Assembly (NCBI GenBank): GCA_010405405.1
Contig: MU004236.1
Coordinates: forward strand, 1,618,070 to 1,682,069
Direction: 5' to 3'
Length of the DNA: 64,000 bases
DNA from: Microthyrium microscopicum
Lineage: Eukaryota; Ascomycota; Dothideomycetes; Microthyriales; Microthyriaceae
The notes beneath the pieces are model-generated. The model worked only from the letters and a program-made list of their open reading frames with translations, ran no database searches and was not told the origin of the DNA. Below, one piece after another: positions 35,601 to 49,079 of the stretch (positions within the stretch are counted from its first letter, which is position 1; the number at the start of each line of letters is the position of its first letter). The translations under genes and the position numbers were made by a program.

Positions 35601-38600
35601 TTTTTTAACTTCTCTTAGTAGCGCTTTAACATAACTAAAGAGAGGTTACTAGTAAGTTTCTAGCTTACTTTAGACATAAGGTAGTTTTTTTACTTTACTT
35701 TATAATAATAGGTACTATCTTTATTAACTTTATATCTAATTATGCCTTTAACCTTATAGTAATTAATCTCTTTAAGGTCTAAGGTTTCCTAAGATAAGAC
35801 TATTTACTATAAGAAGCATATATTAGGTATATATTATTATAATAAGGAAATATAGAAAACGTTATAAACTAGAGCGCCCTTAAGTAAATTAATATAATAT
35901 ATATTATAATTAATAACCTTTATTACTTTAAAAGAGCTTATATACTTAATATCTAATTTCTTTTTAGACTTAGCTATTCTAATATTCTTTATATTAAATA
36001 GAACTTAGTTATTTACCTTTAAGGTAACGTCCTTATAACCTTTATTATAGTATTTAGCTTATAAGGTTTAAACATTCTCTAAATAAGCCTAAAGAGCTCT
36101 CTAAAGAGATAAAATATATTCTACTAGTTCCTTTACGTTAGGAGTAATACCTATTAGGTACTCTTTAAGTACTTTTAATATATATAAATATCTACTTATA
36201 TATACTATAAATAAAATAATACTAGTTAAGCTATATATACTATTATTATATATAAACTTAGTAAAATTAAGCTTTTTAGCCTAATTGTCCTACTCTTAGC
36301 TATAGTAGATACGTAAATAGTACTTAATCTCTTAGTTTTAATGCTCTATTTACCTATTTATTTAGGGTTAAAACGTAGTAGATAGCTTCTATTAAATTCC
36401 TAAGTAGTAGAGGAATATATTCTAAAACTTAGAAATAAATATAGAGCCTCTATTAGACATAATTATATTTAGTACGCTATAAAGTTATACTACCTTATAT
36501 AAAAAGAACTTAGTAAGATTATTTACGTCTATATCTTTATAATAAGGCACGTAATAAGCTATTTTAGTTAGTTTATAAATAACTACTATAATAGAGTTAT
36601 ATAGCTACCCTTAGAAGACGCTTAGAAGTAAGTTAGTAATAAAATTAACTATAATATCTTTTTAAGAAGCTATTAGTACTAGTAAGAGTAAAAGAAGCCT
36701 ATTTTAGCCTTATTTAATAGATATATTTTATTTATACTCTAAATAAGCTATATAGTACTCTTAGATATCTTTATTAATATTATCCTAAGTATAATAGTAT
36801 TAAATCTTCTCTAACGTCTTACGTTAGCCTTTATAGCCTCTTTCTAGGAAATTATTATAGAAACATTAAAAGACTTAAACTTTACTATCCTCTATAGTAA
36901 CCTCTATTTATAGATAGGTCTATTTATCTTCTATTAGCTTAGTAAGAAAGCTATTAAATACGTCTAACGTAGTAATAATATCTACTTCTTAAGAATTATT
37001 TCTTAAGTACTATAATAAGGTACTAATAGATATAACTAAGGTATTAATAAACCTAATTAGGTCTTTATTAAGCTTAGGGGCCTTAGATAGTTATAATTTA
37101 TCTTAGATAAAGTTTAATAAGGTATCTATAGTTCTTTTCTATTTTATATTACTTAAGAAGATATAGTTTAGTCTCTATAAGGATTTATTTATAGGGTTTA
37201 TCTTCCCTAGATAGTATTTAATATTAAACTTAAACTTAGTAAGGAAATCTACCTATCTTATATATATAGTAAAGATATTTTAGGATATATTAAGTAAATA
37301 AAAGTTTATATAATTTATTAGGACTAAGAACTTTAGAATACTATATAGGTACTTATAAAAGATCCTTATAGAGTTAATAATAGCTAGAAACTCCTACTAT
37401 AGAGTCTTATAGTAACTCTTAAGTCCTAATAGCTTCCTTAAGTAAAACGCTATAAGTTGCTATTAGCCTTCTTAGCCTAGCTTAGTTTATTTTTAGCTTA
37501 AAATACTATAGATTACTTACTTAGAGGCATCTATCTTTAGATAAGTCTTTAATATAGGATTATAGTAAGTAAGAATTAATATACGCATAAAGGTAGCCTT
37601 TAAGTTATTAAAAGATTAAATAGCTTTAAGAGGAAGATTAATAGAAACTAATTTCTTATTATATAACTATTAGCTTTTTAGGGCCTACCTTAAAAGCTTC
37701 TTAGTTAAAAAGTTTAATAGGGAAGTAATATAAGAGAAGTTAGTAATAAAACGTTAATAATAGTTTATAAAGCTAATAAACTCTCTTACTTAGTATATAT
37801 TATATAGCATTAGCTAATTTATAACTATTATAATCTATTCTAGTTCTACTATAATATTATCTAAGATTATAATATACTTAAAGTACTTAGTTTAGTCTAT
37901 ATAGAAGCTATACTTTAATAGCTTAGTATATAACTTAAACTTAATAAGTCTTTTAAGTACCTTCTTTATATATTTAATATAATCTTCTTTATTCTTAGAA
38001 AAAATAAAGATATTATTAAGATAAATAATATAAGTTACGTTAATAAAGCTATATAAGGCTTAGTTAATATACGCTTAGAAGGTAGTAGAAGCGTTAATAA
38101 GCCTAAAGAGTATTACTTAGTACTTAAAGGACCTATATTTAGTTTAGAATACTATCTTCTACTTATTACTAATATAAATATAAATATAATAGTATACTTT
38201 ATAAAGGTCTAGGCTTATAAAGAGTTTAGCTCTTAATAGTTAGTTTAGTAACTCTTTAATTAGTAATAAAGCATAATAGTCCTTAATTATAATATTATTT
38301 AGGCCTCTATAGTCTATATATAGATATAAGGTACTATTCTTCTTCTTTATAAAGATAATTAAAGCTCTAGTAAGAAACTAAGATTTATAAATAAATCCCC
38401 TCTTAAGATCTCTCTTAAAGTATTTACGCAAAACGACTAGTTTTACTTCTAATAAGCTATAAATAAGCTAATAAAGTATAGTTATACCTAGCTTAAAGTT
38501 AATAACTAAGTCCTATAAACTATATTTTACTAAATCCTATACTTTATCCTTACTAAAAGCCTCTATAAGCTCTTTATAGTAATATAATAAGTCTTATAGG

Positions 38601-40493
38601 CTAATGTAGTCTAATAAACCTACTAGATACTTAAAGAGCTAAGTAGATCTATTTTAACCTAATTAGAATAGTTCCTCTAAAGAGATAAAGCTAATCTTAC
38701 TATAGTAGTTATCTTCTAAATAAATAAAAAACAAAGTCTTAGCTTTAAAGTCTAGTAAGAGGTTCTAGTCCTTAAGCTAGGGCATCTTTATAATAATTAT
38801 ATAGTATAGTAAGTCTATAATATAAAATAATACCTTATTAGTCTTTAGAATCTTATTAAAGTTAACTACTATTACTTTAGTAGTTACTACCCTATAGATA
38901 GCTATAAGTATACTATTTAGGTACTTAGCTAACTTCTCTAAGAGATAATATATCTCTAATTAAAGCTTCTTAGCTAAGGCATAGTCTATAATATTAAAAT
39001 AGGCTCTACTATCTATTATTATACTCTATAGCATATAATCTTAGCCTACTTAATTCTAAGTAGTCCTTTATAGGACAATTTAGTACAATTTCTTTAATTA
39101 GTATACCTCCTTATTTAGAATCTTCTTATTCCTTACTACTTCTAGGACCTAAGTAATAACAACTTTATAAAAGTTACTAAGGAGGTTAAAGACTAGATTA
39201 TTCATAATAAAAGCTACAAGATTCTAATTAACTATCTTATAGCTTAGTCTTTTCTCTTAATTCCCTTTAGCTTTAAGTTAAAATACTTATAAGCTATATA
39301 GCCTACCTTATTATAGTTCTAGTACTTACCTTTACTAAGGTCGCTAAGGAATAGCTATTTAACTCTAGGCGTTATATTACTCTTTAGTTTATCTAGCTTT
39401 AAAGCCCTATTAAGAAAGCTTAGTCTAGACTTCTTTAACTTATTCCTCTAAGAACCTTATTAAGTCTTATCTTCTAAATCTATAAATATTAAACGCTATT
39501 TAGAGGATTTACTATCTCTAGTATCTTTCTTAGAAGTAGTTAGTATCTTTTAGTTACTAATAAGTCTTAAATACTTTAAAATATATTAAGATAAGGCTTC
39601 TTTAGCTATCTTAACTATATAGTCTAGGTTAAAGATTATATTATTTCTAAGGCAAGTAGATAGTCTATTACTAAAGAATAATAAGCAAATTAATACGTTA
39701 TTAATCTTATACTTATAAAAAAGAGGCATAAGCTTATTAAAATATTCTTAGAGAGTCTTTTCCTCTATTATAGTAGTTAGGAAGCTCTAAAAGGCCTTAT
39801 AACGCCTCTTAATAAGTAGACTAAGGAGTTTAAGGGCCTATTATTCTATAAGGGCCTATATAGGTTTATATTAGTCTAGTTTAGCTAACTAGGTCTAGAA
39901 ATTAACGTAATTATCCTAAGTAGGTTATACAACCTTCTTATTAAGGTAATTATAAGCTTAAAGAACTACTAAGTATAGGTCCTCTTTATATTTCTTTATA
40001 GTAAGTATATTAGTTATATTAAAGACCTAATCTTTATACTCTTATAGACTTTTAGCTTTATATATCTATAATTTATTACTACTATAAGCTAATTTAGAGC
40101 TATTATATTTAATATAGGCCAAAATAGCTAGGCTAGCATTATATTAACCCTATTTATTAATCTATTTAACTAAGCAAAGTTCTCTACGTTTATAAGCTAC
40201 TTTTATTACTTTAAGTTATTTAATCTTAAGTATATTACGTATTTACTATATTTTAACTTATAGCTATTCTAGCGTCTCTTTTATATTTACTACTAGTTTT
40301 AGATAAGCTTATTCTATATTAGTAAGATTACCTATAGAGCTACTTAGTCCTACTAGTATTAGTATAGCTATATCTAGTATAACTAGATTTAGTTTAGCTA
40401 GTTTCACTCTAGGGGCCTTACTCTTAAGTTTCGTTAGTTTATTACTTATAACTAATTATAGTATTTTAAAGAAAAAGCTTTATAGGCACTCTA

Positions 40494-40696
40494 TATTATA
40501 GATCCTCTCCATTGAGATCTCTTTATAAGATCTTTAGCATCCCCGTTACGTAATACTAAGGGCTTAGCGCCCAAGGTTTAGCTAGCATAGAGCTTATCTC
40601 CTACTAGTCCTAATCCCTCTTCTAGATTCTCTATCTTAGTTTTCTTAAATTATATTTATATTTAGATTACACCCTTATATCTATAGCTCCCTAATA
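40494..40696 (+). repeat. 5' LTR of element D (203 bp)
   Basis: It is the equal-length match of 55216-55418, preceded by CTCTA. It includes a conserved block gggcttagcgcc that both copies keep. Confidence 0.9.
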
Positions 40697-41492
40697 TAAA
40701 ACTAAGACTACTCTAATATTTAAAAACCTATTTTTAAAACGCGCCTACTAATATCACAAGATTTAATAGTTTACGTATTTAAATTTTATTATTCTATATA
40801 AAAATAAGTCTCTAGACCTACGAGAATAATAACCCTACTAGCGTAAAGATTTACGTATAAGGACTAAATAGCTCTATAAGCATAGACTAATTAATAATTA
40901 AGGAAAAGATCTTAGCGTCTTCTACCCTATATTTACTAGACCTATAGTAATAGCTTTATCTTATATTTATATCTCCTTCTATATACCTAAATTAATAGTA
41001 ATAAACCTAAACTAAGAATTACTCTTAATTAAAGCGCCTAAACCCTATCCTAAACTAGCTACTCTAACGAAGCAAATTATTTAAAAGGCATTAGCTAATC
41101 CTTACGTATTAGCGCTACCTACTTAATACTATTTAATATTACCTCTTTAGACTATATTTAGTAAACTTTCTACTAATTACTAATTAGAGACACGCATATA
41201 ATCTAAGATTTAATAATTCTAAGAAACTACTTAGTCTATAATATAATAGTTAACCCTAAAAATTTTTAATAGTAATAATAATATAGCTAAACTACCTCGT
41301 AGCTATAGTTAGTATTATCTTTCTATTTACTCTTACTATCCTTTTTTAGCCTAAGCTCTAATCCTATTAGATATTATTAAATAACCTAAAAGTAGCACTT
41401 AAAACTTATTTAAGAAGGATAAAGGTAAGAAAGTAGTATATTATAACGTATAGTTATATCTATTAGACTAAGATTAGATTAATTAGATTACC

Positions 41493-41654
41493 TATTATAG
41501 GTTAGATAACAAAGAGACAAGTTATATTATAAGCCTACTAAACAGAAAGGTAACTTAGAGAGAAAGAAGAGTCAAGAGACTCTTTAATCAAGGTGTTTAT
41601 ATATAATAGGGATAGCCTAAACGGGCATAGCTTTAGAGGGTTCAACCCTCAACA
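41493..41654 (-). repeat. 3' LTR of element E (162 bp)
   Basis: It is the equal-length match of 48918-49079, ending CAACA, with the C-rich (purine tract on minus) stretch directly after it. Confidence 0.9.
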
Positions 41655-42164
41655 TTACCCCCCTCGTCTAAAAAATTCTAGCTAAAACACTAAGTTAATC
41701 GTAAGATCCTAATCTTATCTAGCTATATCTAACGCTTACTATTCTTATAGTTCACGACGGAGTTTCTATTTATAACGCATAGATCTATACGTTCACTTTT
41801 AGGTATAAAATATAAAGCTTAAGTCATTAACTATTAGTTCTATACTAGTGTTTTGCCTATTTTAGACTAAATTCTAGGTATAAGGCCCCTTTCTTAGTAT
41901 ATAATATTAGTTCTTTTTAGTCATAATCCTATAAAGGCTACTTAATTAGCAAGTCGTCTTATTTATATTTAGTTAGAGCTTTATTACAATATTAAGAGAT
42001 AAGATTAGAAGAACGTAACTATGATTAAGTTATTATGCTTCTACTTATACATTTAGAGAGTATAAAGTAATATCGTTCTACAGAGTTAACTATTCTTCCT
42101 TTATTATACTTTAAACAAGCTTCTTCTCTTTTAATTAGTCCTTATTAAGTTTCTTCTTCCTTAC

Positions 42165-42228
42165 TTAATTAATTAATTAATTAATTAATTAATTAATTAA
42201 TTAATCTATTAATTAATTAATTAATTAG
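42165..42228. repeat. (TTAA)n microsatellite inside element E
   Basis: About fifteen tandem TTAA units are broken once (near 42,205) by a ttaatctattaa interruption. It lies in the unassigned 3' part of element E. It is a simple-sequence expansion in AT-rich DNA. Confidence 0.9.
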
Positions 42229-45200
42229 GTAAGTCATTCGTCATAATAGCTATAGCCTTACTAATCGTATAGAGATAGCTACTCTAATTATTAACGCTTT
42301 TAACAATACTATTAGCTTTAATAGTTATATCCTTATTACCATTACTCCTCCTTATATACACGTTGCTAACTATAATACTCCTTAACCTTATCCGCCTACT
42401 ACGCATAAGGTAGCTATATATAAGGCTTACTAGAACGACGTAAATAAGGGCTTTTATACTCTTACCTAAGTCTTACTTCGTTATTAAAATAATATTATTT
42501 ATAACCTAAGTCCTTATCTACTAACTACTCTCATCTACTAAAAGATATACGTAGTTATTAACTACTATAATCTATAAAACTATACTTTATTTAAGGTACT
42601 TTATATTAACTAGACTATACATATTTCCTTTATTTTTCTTAGTTTATACTAACGTATTTATAGAATAAAGCTATTTATATTATAGCTAACTATCCTCCTA
42701 ATTCCTCTAACAACTATCTTAACTTATTAAACGCCTCCTCTAAGGGGTTTACTAATAGTTCATAGCCTAACGTTTATAGCATTATAATTTATTAGGATAC
42801 TTTTACTACGATTTAGTTAACTAGTAGCTAGGCTAGTTATCTTAAGGCCTTAGATATTTATTATATAAGTATCCTACAACTTAAAGGAACTAAGGTTTAT
42901 AAGGAGTAGCGTTATACTTACTACATTAACTATTCTAATTCTAAGAATTAGCTATAGTATATTAGTTATATTTAGCTTCTAGGATTTTATAATAATATAT
43001 ATTTAAACTATATCTATAATAACAATATTAGCTTAGATAAGAAATATCCTTATAATAATAAGGAGGAGGTTACTAAGGAGGATAAGAATCCTTTACTATT
43101 AACTATCTACTTTAGTCCTCCTATACCCTAAGACACTACTTAAGTTTATCTTCCTTAGTAGTAAGGATTTATTAGGCATATCTTATTTCTTTAGTTTTCT
43201 TATATTTTATAATTTTTTTAGTTTTATTTAGTAAGAAAGAAAGTCTTAGTATAGATAAAAGAAAAGTATTTTTATACGTAGGTTATAAATAGCACCTCTA
43301 ATTATATCTCTATAGAGTTAATTACTATAATAGAAGAGCTAGTTTTTAATCTTAGTTATACTTAAAGAATAGACTAGTTTAGTATTAATCTTTTATAATT
43401 ATCTTATACGTGCTTTATCTTCTCTATCTACTTTACGTAGGCTTCTAACTATTTAATAAAGTTAATTAATTCTTTCGTTATATCTAGATAACCTACCTAT
43501 TTAATAATATAGACTATATAGAGTTTACTCTTTATTATCTTCTTATATTTTTTAGCTATAATTTCCTTTACTAGCTACTCTTCTTATTCTTCTTTATCTA
43601 AGTCCTTAACTAAGATTAATAGTAGATAAGAATTATTAGCGTCTTAACTTAAGAATAAGTTATCTATTACTAGTCTAAGTAGATTAATATAGAATTTCTT
43701 AGTTCTCTATAGCGTATTTAGTATAATTATATATAAGCTTACTATCTTTATAACTTAGAACTTAGAGTAATAATAATTAAACTTCTTCTTTACTTATTTA
43801 GTCTTAGTATTCTTTAGGTCTAGCTAGACCTAATTACTAACTTTATACTTAGGCATTTAGATTCTTATTTAGTTAACTTATTCCTATATCCTTTCTTAAG
43901 TAAAGGTTATAATATCTTAAGCTTATTTCGTAGCTTTTAAAATTATATAAGTAGCTTCTTCCTCTTTCTCTTTTAAAGTATCCTTCTATTTAGATAAGGA
44001 AGCTTACTTAAGAAAGTCTAGGAAGGTAGAGTTTTTAAAGCTATAGGATAGAAAGAAGGATAAGAGTTCTATTATAGATAAGCATTATAAGTTAAGCATA
44101 AGTTAAAGTATTAGTATTAGTAAGAACTAGTTTAATTATATATAATTTATATATATTTATACTTTAGCTTTAATATCTAAGTTCTATCATTCTATAGAGC
44201 TATCTATCTAGAGGTAAAATATAGTTAATAGCCATAGCTCTATCCATAATAGTATATAAAACTTTATCTAAAAGTCTCCTATAAATACTAGGTCACGATT
44301 ATAGATAATTACGTTAAGAATACTATAGAAGGAATAAACGTATTATAAGAAAATAGCTATAACATCTTTAGCTTCTCTTTAAGCAAAGGAGATTAAAATT
44401 ACTCCTTTACTTAGCTAATTAGTAATAACTATTAAGATTATATATCCATTTAATAGAGGAAGGTTTATTATAAAATCTATAGATAGTTCTTACTATTATT
44501 AGCTTAGGATAGATAAAAGCTTTAAGAAGCCTCTTTTCTACTTACGACTAACTTTTAATTAGCTATATATACCACAATTTCTTATAAAACGCCTTATATT
44601 AGCTACAATTCCAGGCTAGAAGAAGTATAGCTATAAAGCTTAGTAAATGCCTTTATGGCTAGGATAGCCTTAAGTTAAGAACGTATAAGTTACTTATAGT
44701 ATTACTATCTATAGAAGTTCTAGATTCAAGATTTATAATCATCTTCTCTAGTAAAGACAATCCTTACTATTAATTAAGCAGTTAAGAACAAAGATCTTAA
44801 TACCTATAATTAATAGAAGAAACTTTTATCTACTAGCTCTAATTATCTAATAGGCTACTTAATAGATATTATTAGCCTACACTACCTTATTCTACTAAGT
44901 TACTAATAGTTTAAGGACATTTAGTATTAGTAGTAGTAAACTAAGAATTAAAGCTTTATTAGCTAGTAGAGTCTCTATTAATTTATCTTTAACCACTATA
45001 GGAAGAGTAGTAATATAGATAGGCAAGGCTTATAGTAGTTTAAGTAATTAATCTCCTTAGATACAAAGTAGTTAGAAAGTTCTAGCTTAGATTCTCTTAT
45101 TAGCTACGTCCTAGAGCATATCTTATTTATAATAAAAGAGACTATCTACTATGCTATTTTGTAGGCCTAGTTAGTACTTAATTATTATATTATACTTTAT

Positions 45201-48200
45201 AAGTTTAATAGACTATTAGACGTACTTTTCTATAAGCTTCTATAGTTTTATAAAATACTCTAGGTTCTTATAATTAAATATTACTTTAAACTTCTTTACT
45301 ACTTATAGCTCTAAGTCCTATTCTTCTAGAGCAAGCATAATTATAAGTATCTCTTTATTATAAATTAGGTAGTTATTTTAAGCAAAGTTATACTTTTTAA
45401 AGAAATAGGCTACTAATTAAAACTTACTTATCTTATTCTTTTATACTAGTATAGCTCTTAAAGAGTAACTAAAGGAGTTAATATAGATAAGAGTCTTTCT
45501 ATTATAGTTAAATAAGGCTAGTATTTAGTTAGTAGTAAAGAGCTATTTTAGCTCCTTAAACGTAGCTCTCTCTAGGTCTTTAAATAAGAAGGGAACGTCC
45601 TTCTAGGTAAGTTAAATAAGAGGTTTTATAATTATTTAAAAGTTTAGTATAAACCTATAATAGAAGTTAGCAAAGCTAAGGAAAGCTTAAACTCTACAAA
45701 CGTTCTTAGGAGCCTTCTATTCTTAGATTGCTTTAACTTTAGCTAAGTCTATTAAGATTCCTTATCTAGCCTTAATAATATAGCCTAGGTATATTATCTA
45801 AGTAGTTATAAATTTATACTTCTAAATATTAAGGTAGAGTCTTACTTTTTATAGCTACTTAAAGACTTTATAGACGTAGACCTTATATTACTTCCTAGTA
45901 CTTAAGCTAAAAATTAAGACGTTATCTAAGTATATAGAAACGTAGTTATCTAAGATATCCTAAAGGATAAAGTTAATAAACCTTTAAAAGGTACTTAGAG
46001 TATTTAATAACCTAAACAATATTACTATTTATTTAAATAAGCTATATTATATCTAAAAGGTTATCTTTTACTTATTACTTTTATATATCTAAATCTTATA
46101 AAATGCTTAAAATACGTTTAGCTTAGTAAACTATTATACCTTTCCTAAGGTATTTAGTATTTTATAGATAAGTAATAAGAGGTAATAGTCCTTTATAATT
46201 AACTTATTTAACGCGTAGTAGTTATAATAAAACTAAATTAATTTATCTACTTTATAAATAAAGAGAACTAATACTCTAGTAGGCAAGTTACTTACTTAAA
46301 TAAACTTACTTTCTAGTAGATTATTAAGGATTCTTCTAAGAGCTAGTAATTTATCTTAATTTATAAGGTATAATACCTACTAAGATAACTAAGGTTTCTT
46401 TTTATTAGCGTCTAGGATTAGGTTAATCTTATAGTCTATAAAAAGGCCTTAGATAGATAGCTATTTATTAGCTAGCTCTCTTTAAAAGAGGTTAAGGTAA
46501 TCTAAATACTATTTAGGAAGCTTCCTATAAGGATTAATATACTTCTTTAGAGTAAGAGCTTTTTATAAGTCATAAAGACTTATAGTAAAGACTTATACGA
46601 TTAATATTAAGCCTTCTTAAGACTATCTTATCTACTTTCTAGCTTATTAGGTAAGTATCTTAAATACTATAGCCTTAATTACTATATAGTTATACTTCTT
46701 TTAAGGAGTCTTTAGACTTATAACTATATAACCTATTTTATTAAAGACTAGCTTCTTAGGTTTTATATAGAGAATAATATCCTATTTTTTTATCTAAGGT
46801 AGGCTAAGGATTATATTATAGCCTAAGGTCTCTTTTACTATAAAGGCTTAAATAGTTTCTTTATAGCCTTTAATATTAATCTTTATAATTACTATTTTAT
46901 AGATTTCTTTAACCTTACTATTTATCTTTTTAATAGGAATTACCTAAGATAGCAATATACGTTCAAGTTTACGTCTTTAAGTAAAGTAGAGATTTATAAA
47001 GAAATAGGTTAAGTAGCTACTATTAATAAAGCCTATATACAAAGAAAGTTAATTTACTATTAAAAGTATTAAAAAGGGCTTTATAACTATATCCTAAATA
47101 AAGAACTTCTAACGCTATCCTAAAATAATATTTTTATAATTTTCTAGCTTAGTATTACGTCTTTAATCTAAGCTTGCTAGTTTTCTAATTCTACGTTAGT
47201 AACATTATATAGATTATTATAAAGGTTATTATTTCTTAACTAAGTAATAGTAGCCCTTACTAGCTAGCTACTCTAGGGGACGTTTAGAGTATTAACAACA
47301 CTAGCCTAGAATCTACTAGTATTATCCCATAGGCATCTACCTCTAATAGTACCTCCTCTACCTTATCCTTATCTATAGCTAGCCTAGCTATAAAAGGAAT
47401 TCTAACTTCTAAATAACGCTTAGGGCGCCTATTTATAATCCTAAATCCTATAATTAGCTAAGCCATAGCAAAAATAAAGGTTATTTTGCTTATAATAGTT
47501 ACGCTAGGCTTAGCTAGCTCTAACCTAAACGCCTTCTATTACGTCTAAGTCCTAATTCCTAAATAGTTAACTCTACTAAGCACTTATTTTAGCGCTTAGG
47601 CCTCTTAAACTACAATAGCTTATATAGGCTTAAACTATTTAATCCTAGGTCTCTAAAGCTTCTTAGGTAAAGGTATCTAAATTATTAAGCTAGGAGTAAG
47701 TAATTAGGACTATCCTAAGACTAAAATCTATAGCGTTTTTTAAGAACTATATCTAAATAAGGGCAGCCTAAAATTATACTCTAGTATAGACAAGATACTA
47801 TTAAAACTTAGCCTAAAAGATTCTCTATTCTTTACCTCCTTACTAGATCCCTTAGAGGTTTACTAAAGCTCTTATTTCTTTATATAGATTATAAAAGAAA
47901 AAGTTTATCTATTCTATAAACTTACTAAAACTTATAATACTATAGCTAGTAGGATTCTAAATCTAGGGAAGAACTCATTAAGTAGCATCTTCTATAAGCT
48001 AGCTAAATATATAGTAGATTTAGGCATAGTCATCTATATAAATCTATTTATTAATATACAATTTCGCTTTAATCATTTAGTAAAAACTAGGATAAAGAGT
48101 TAGGTCCTTATATAAATATCGTTCTAAGTTTAGGAAAGCTAGTCAAAGGTTTTATAGTAGTAATTAAAGTAGCTTATATTAAGCAGCTAGAAAATTTATT

Positions 48201-48917
48201 AAAAGAGGTAAAAGAAGAGCTACTAATTTAGCTATCATAATTAGAGTCTAAAGAAGATTAGCTTATAAAATTAGAGAAGAGTAATAGCTATAGTTAGAGG
48301 TTTCTTTAGCAAAGGGTACAACTAGTATTAAAGAAAGAGTTATACTAGGCATTATAGATTTCCTTTAGAGTTATTCCTATTCTTACTACTACTACTAGGT
48401 TAGCATCTTATAAGTAGTATTATTTACTTATTATACAAGGATCTTACTACTAGTACAAATATTAGTAAGCTATTCATTCTAGCTATTAACTTAGGCCTAG
48501 AGTTTAGTATAAACTACTACAATTTATTATACATTCTTATTTAATTATATACAAATTTTACTAGTTAACTTATTTAGTTATTATAAGGCTTATCTATAAC
48601 TAGTAGTAGTTATACATAATTATAAAATAGATAAATTAAGCGTATCATTAAGTAGTAAAATACTATTTATTACTTATTACAAGTTATTATTAGTTACCTT
48701 CTAAGATACGTCTAAGTAGTTCTATAGCTCTATCTATTATTAGTTAATATACGTAAAGTACGCTTCTACGTTCTTACAAGTAAAGCCCTTAAAGGACGTT
48801 TCTCCATCTTATCTAGCAGTCATTAGGTAAGAGGAATCTTAGTCTACCATTCTAGCTATTTATTAATAGACGAAGAGGAAGTAGGTAAAAAGAAAAGTTA
48901 GTTTTAAAGTTACCTAA

Positions 48918-49079
48918 TATTATAGGTTAGATAACAAAGAGATAAATTATATTATAAGCCTACTAAATAGGAAGGTAACTTAGAGAGAAAGAAGAATTAA
49001 AAGACTCTTCAATTAAGGTATTTATATACAATAGAGGTAGCCCAAACGGGCATAGCTTCAGGGGGTTTAACCCCCAACA
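48918..49079 (-). repeat. 5' LTR of element E (162 bp)
   Basis: It is the partner of 41493-41654 and is followed by the TTACC duplication. The run gggggtttaaccccc at its right end forms a palindrome, close to but weaker in the other copy. Confidence 0.9.

Larger units (their letters stand above)
41493..49079 (-). mobile_element. Element E: innermost Ty3/gypsy chromovirus-like LTR retrotransposon inserted in D, fossil
   Basis: LTRs of 162 bp lie at 41493-41654 and 48918-49079. Target duplication TTACC lies at 41488-41492 and 49080-49084. Total length is 7,587 bp. A polypurine tract read on minus abuts the left LTR (41,655-41,665), so the element runs on minus. A reverse-transcriptase remnant lies near 45.9-46.0 kb and a chromodomain-like remnant near 43.4-43.6 kb, both on minus. 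The 1.5 kb between the chromodomain-like part and the 3' LTR contains a TTAA microsatellite and is unassigned. By nesting it is younger than D. Its LTRs keep more CpA and G/C than those of A and B. It is broken at many places. Confidence 0.88.

Noticed and set aside
42165-42228. TTAA run as a piggyBac-type insertion hotspot
   Set aside because: There is no element with TTAA-flanked inverted ends nearby; it is simple-sequence expansion.
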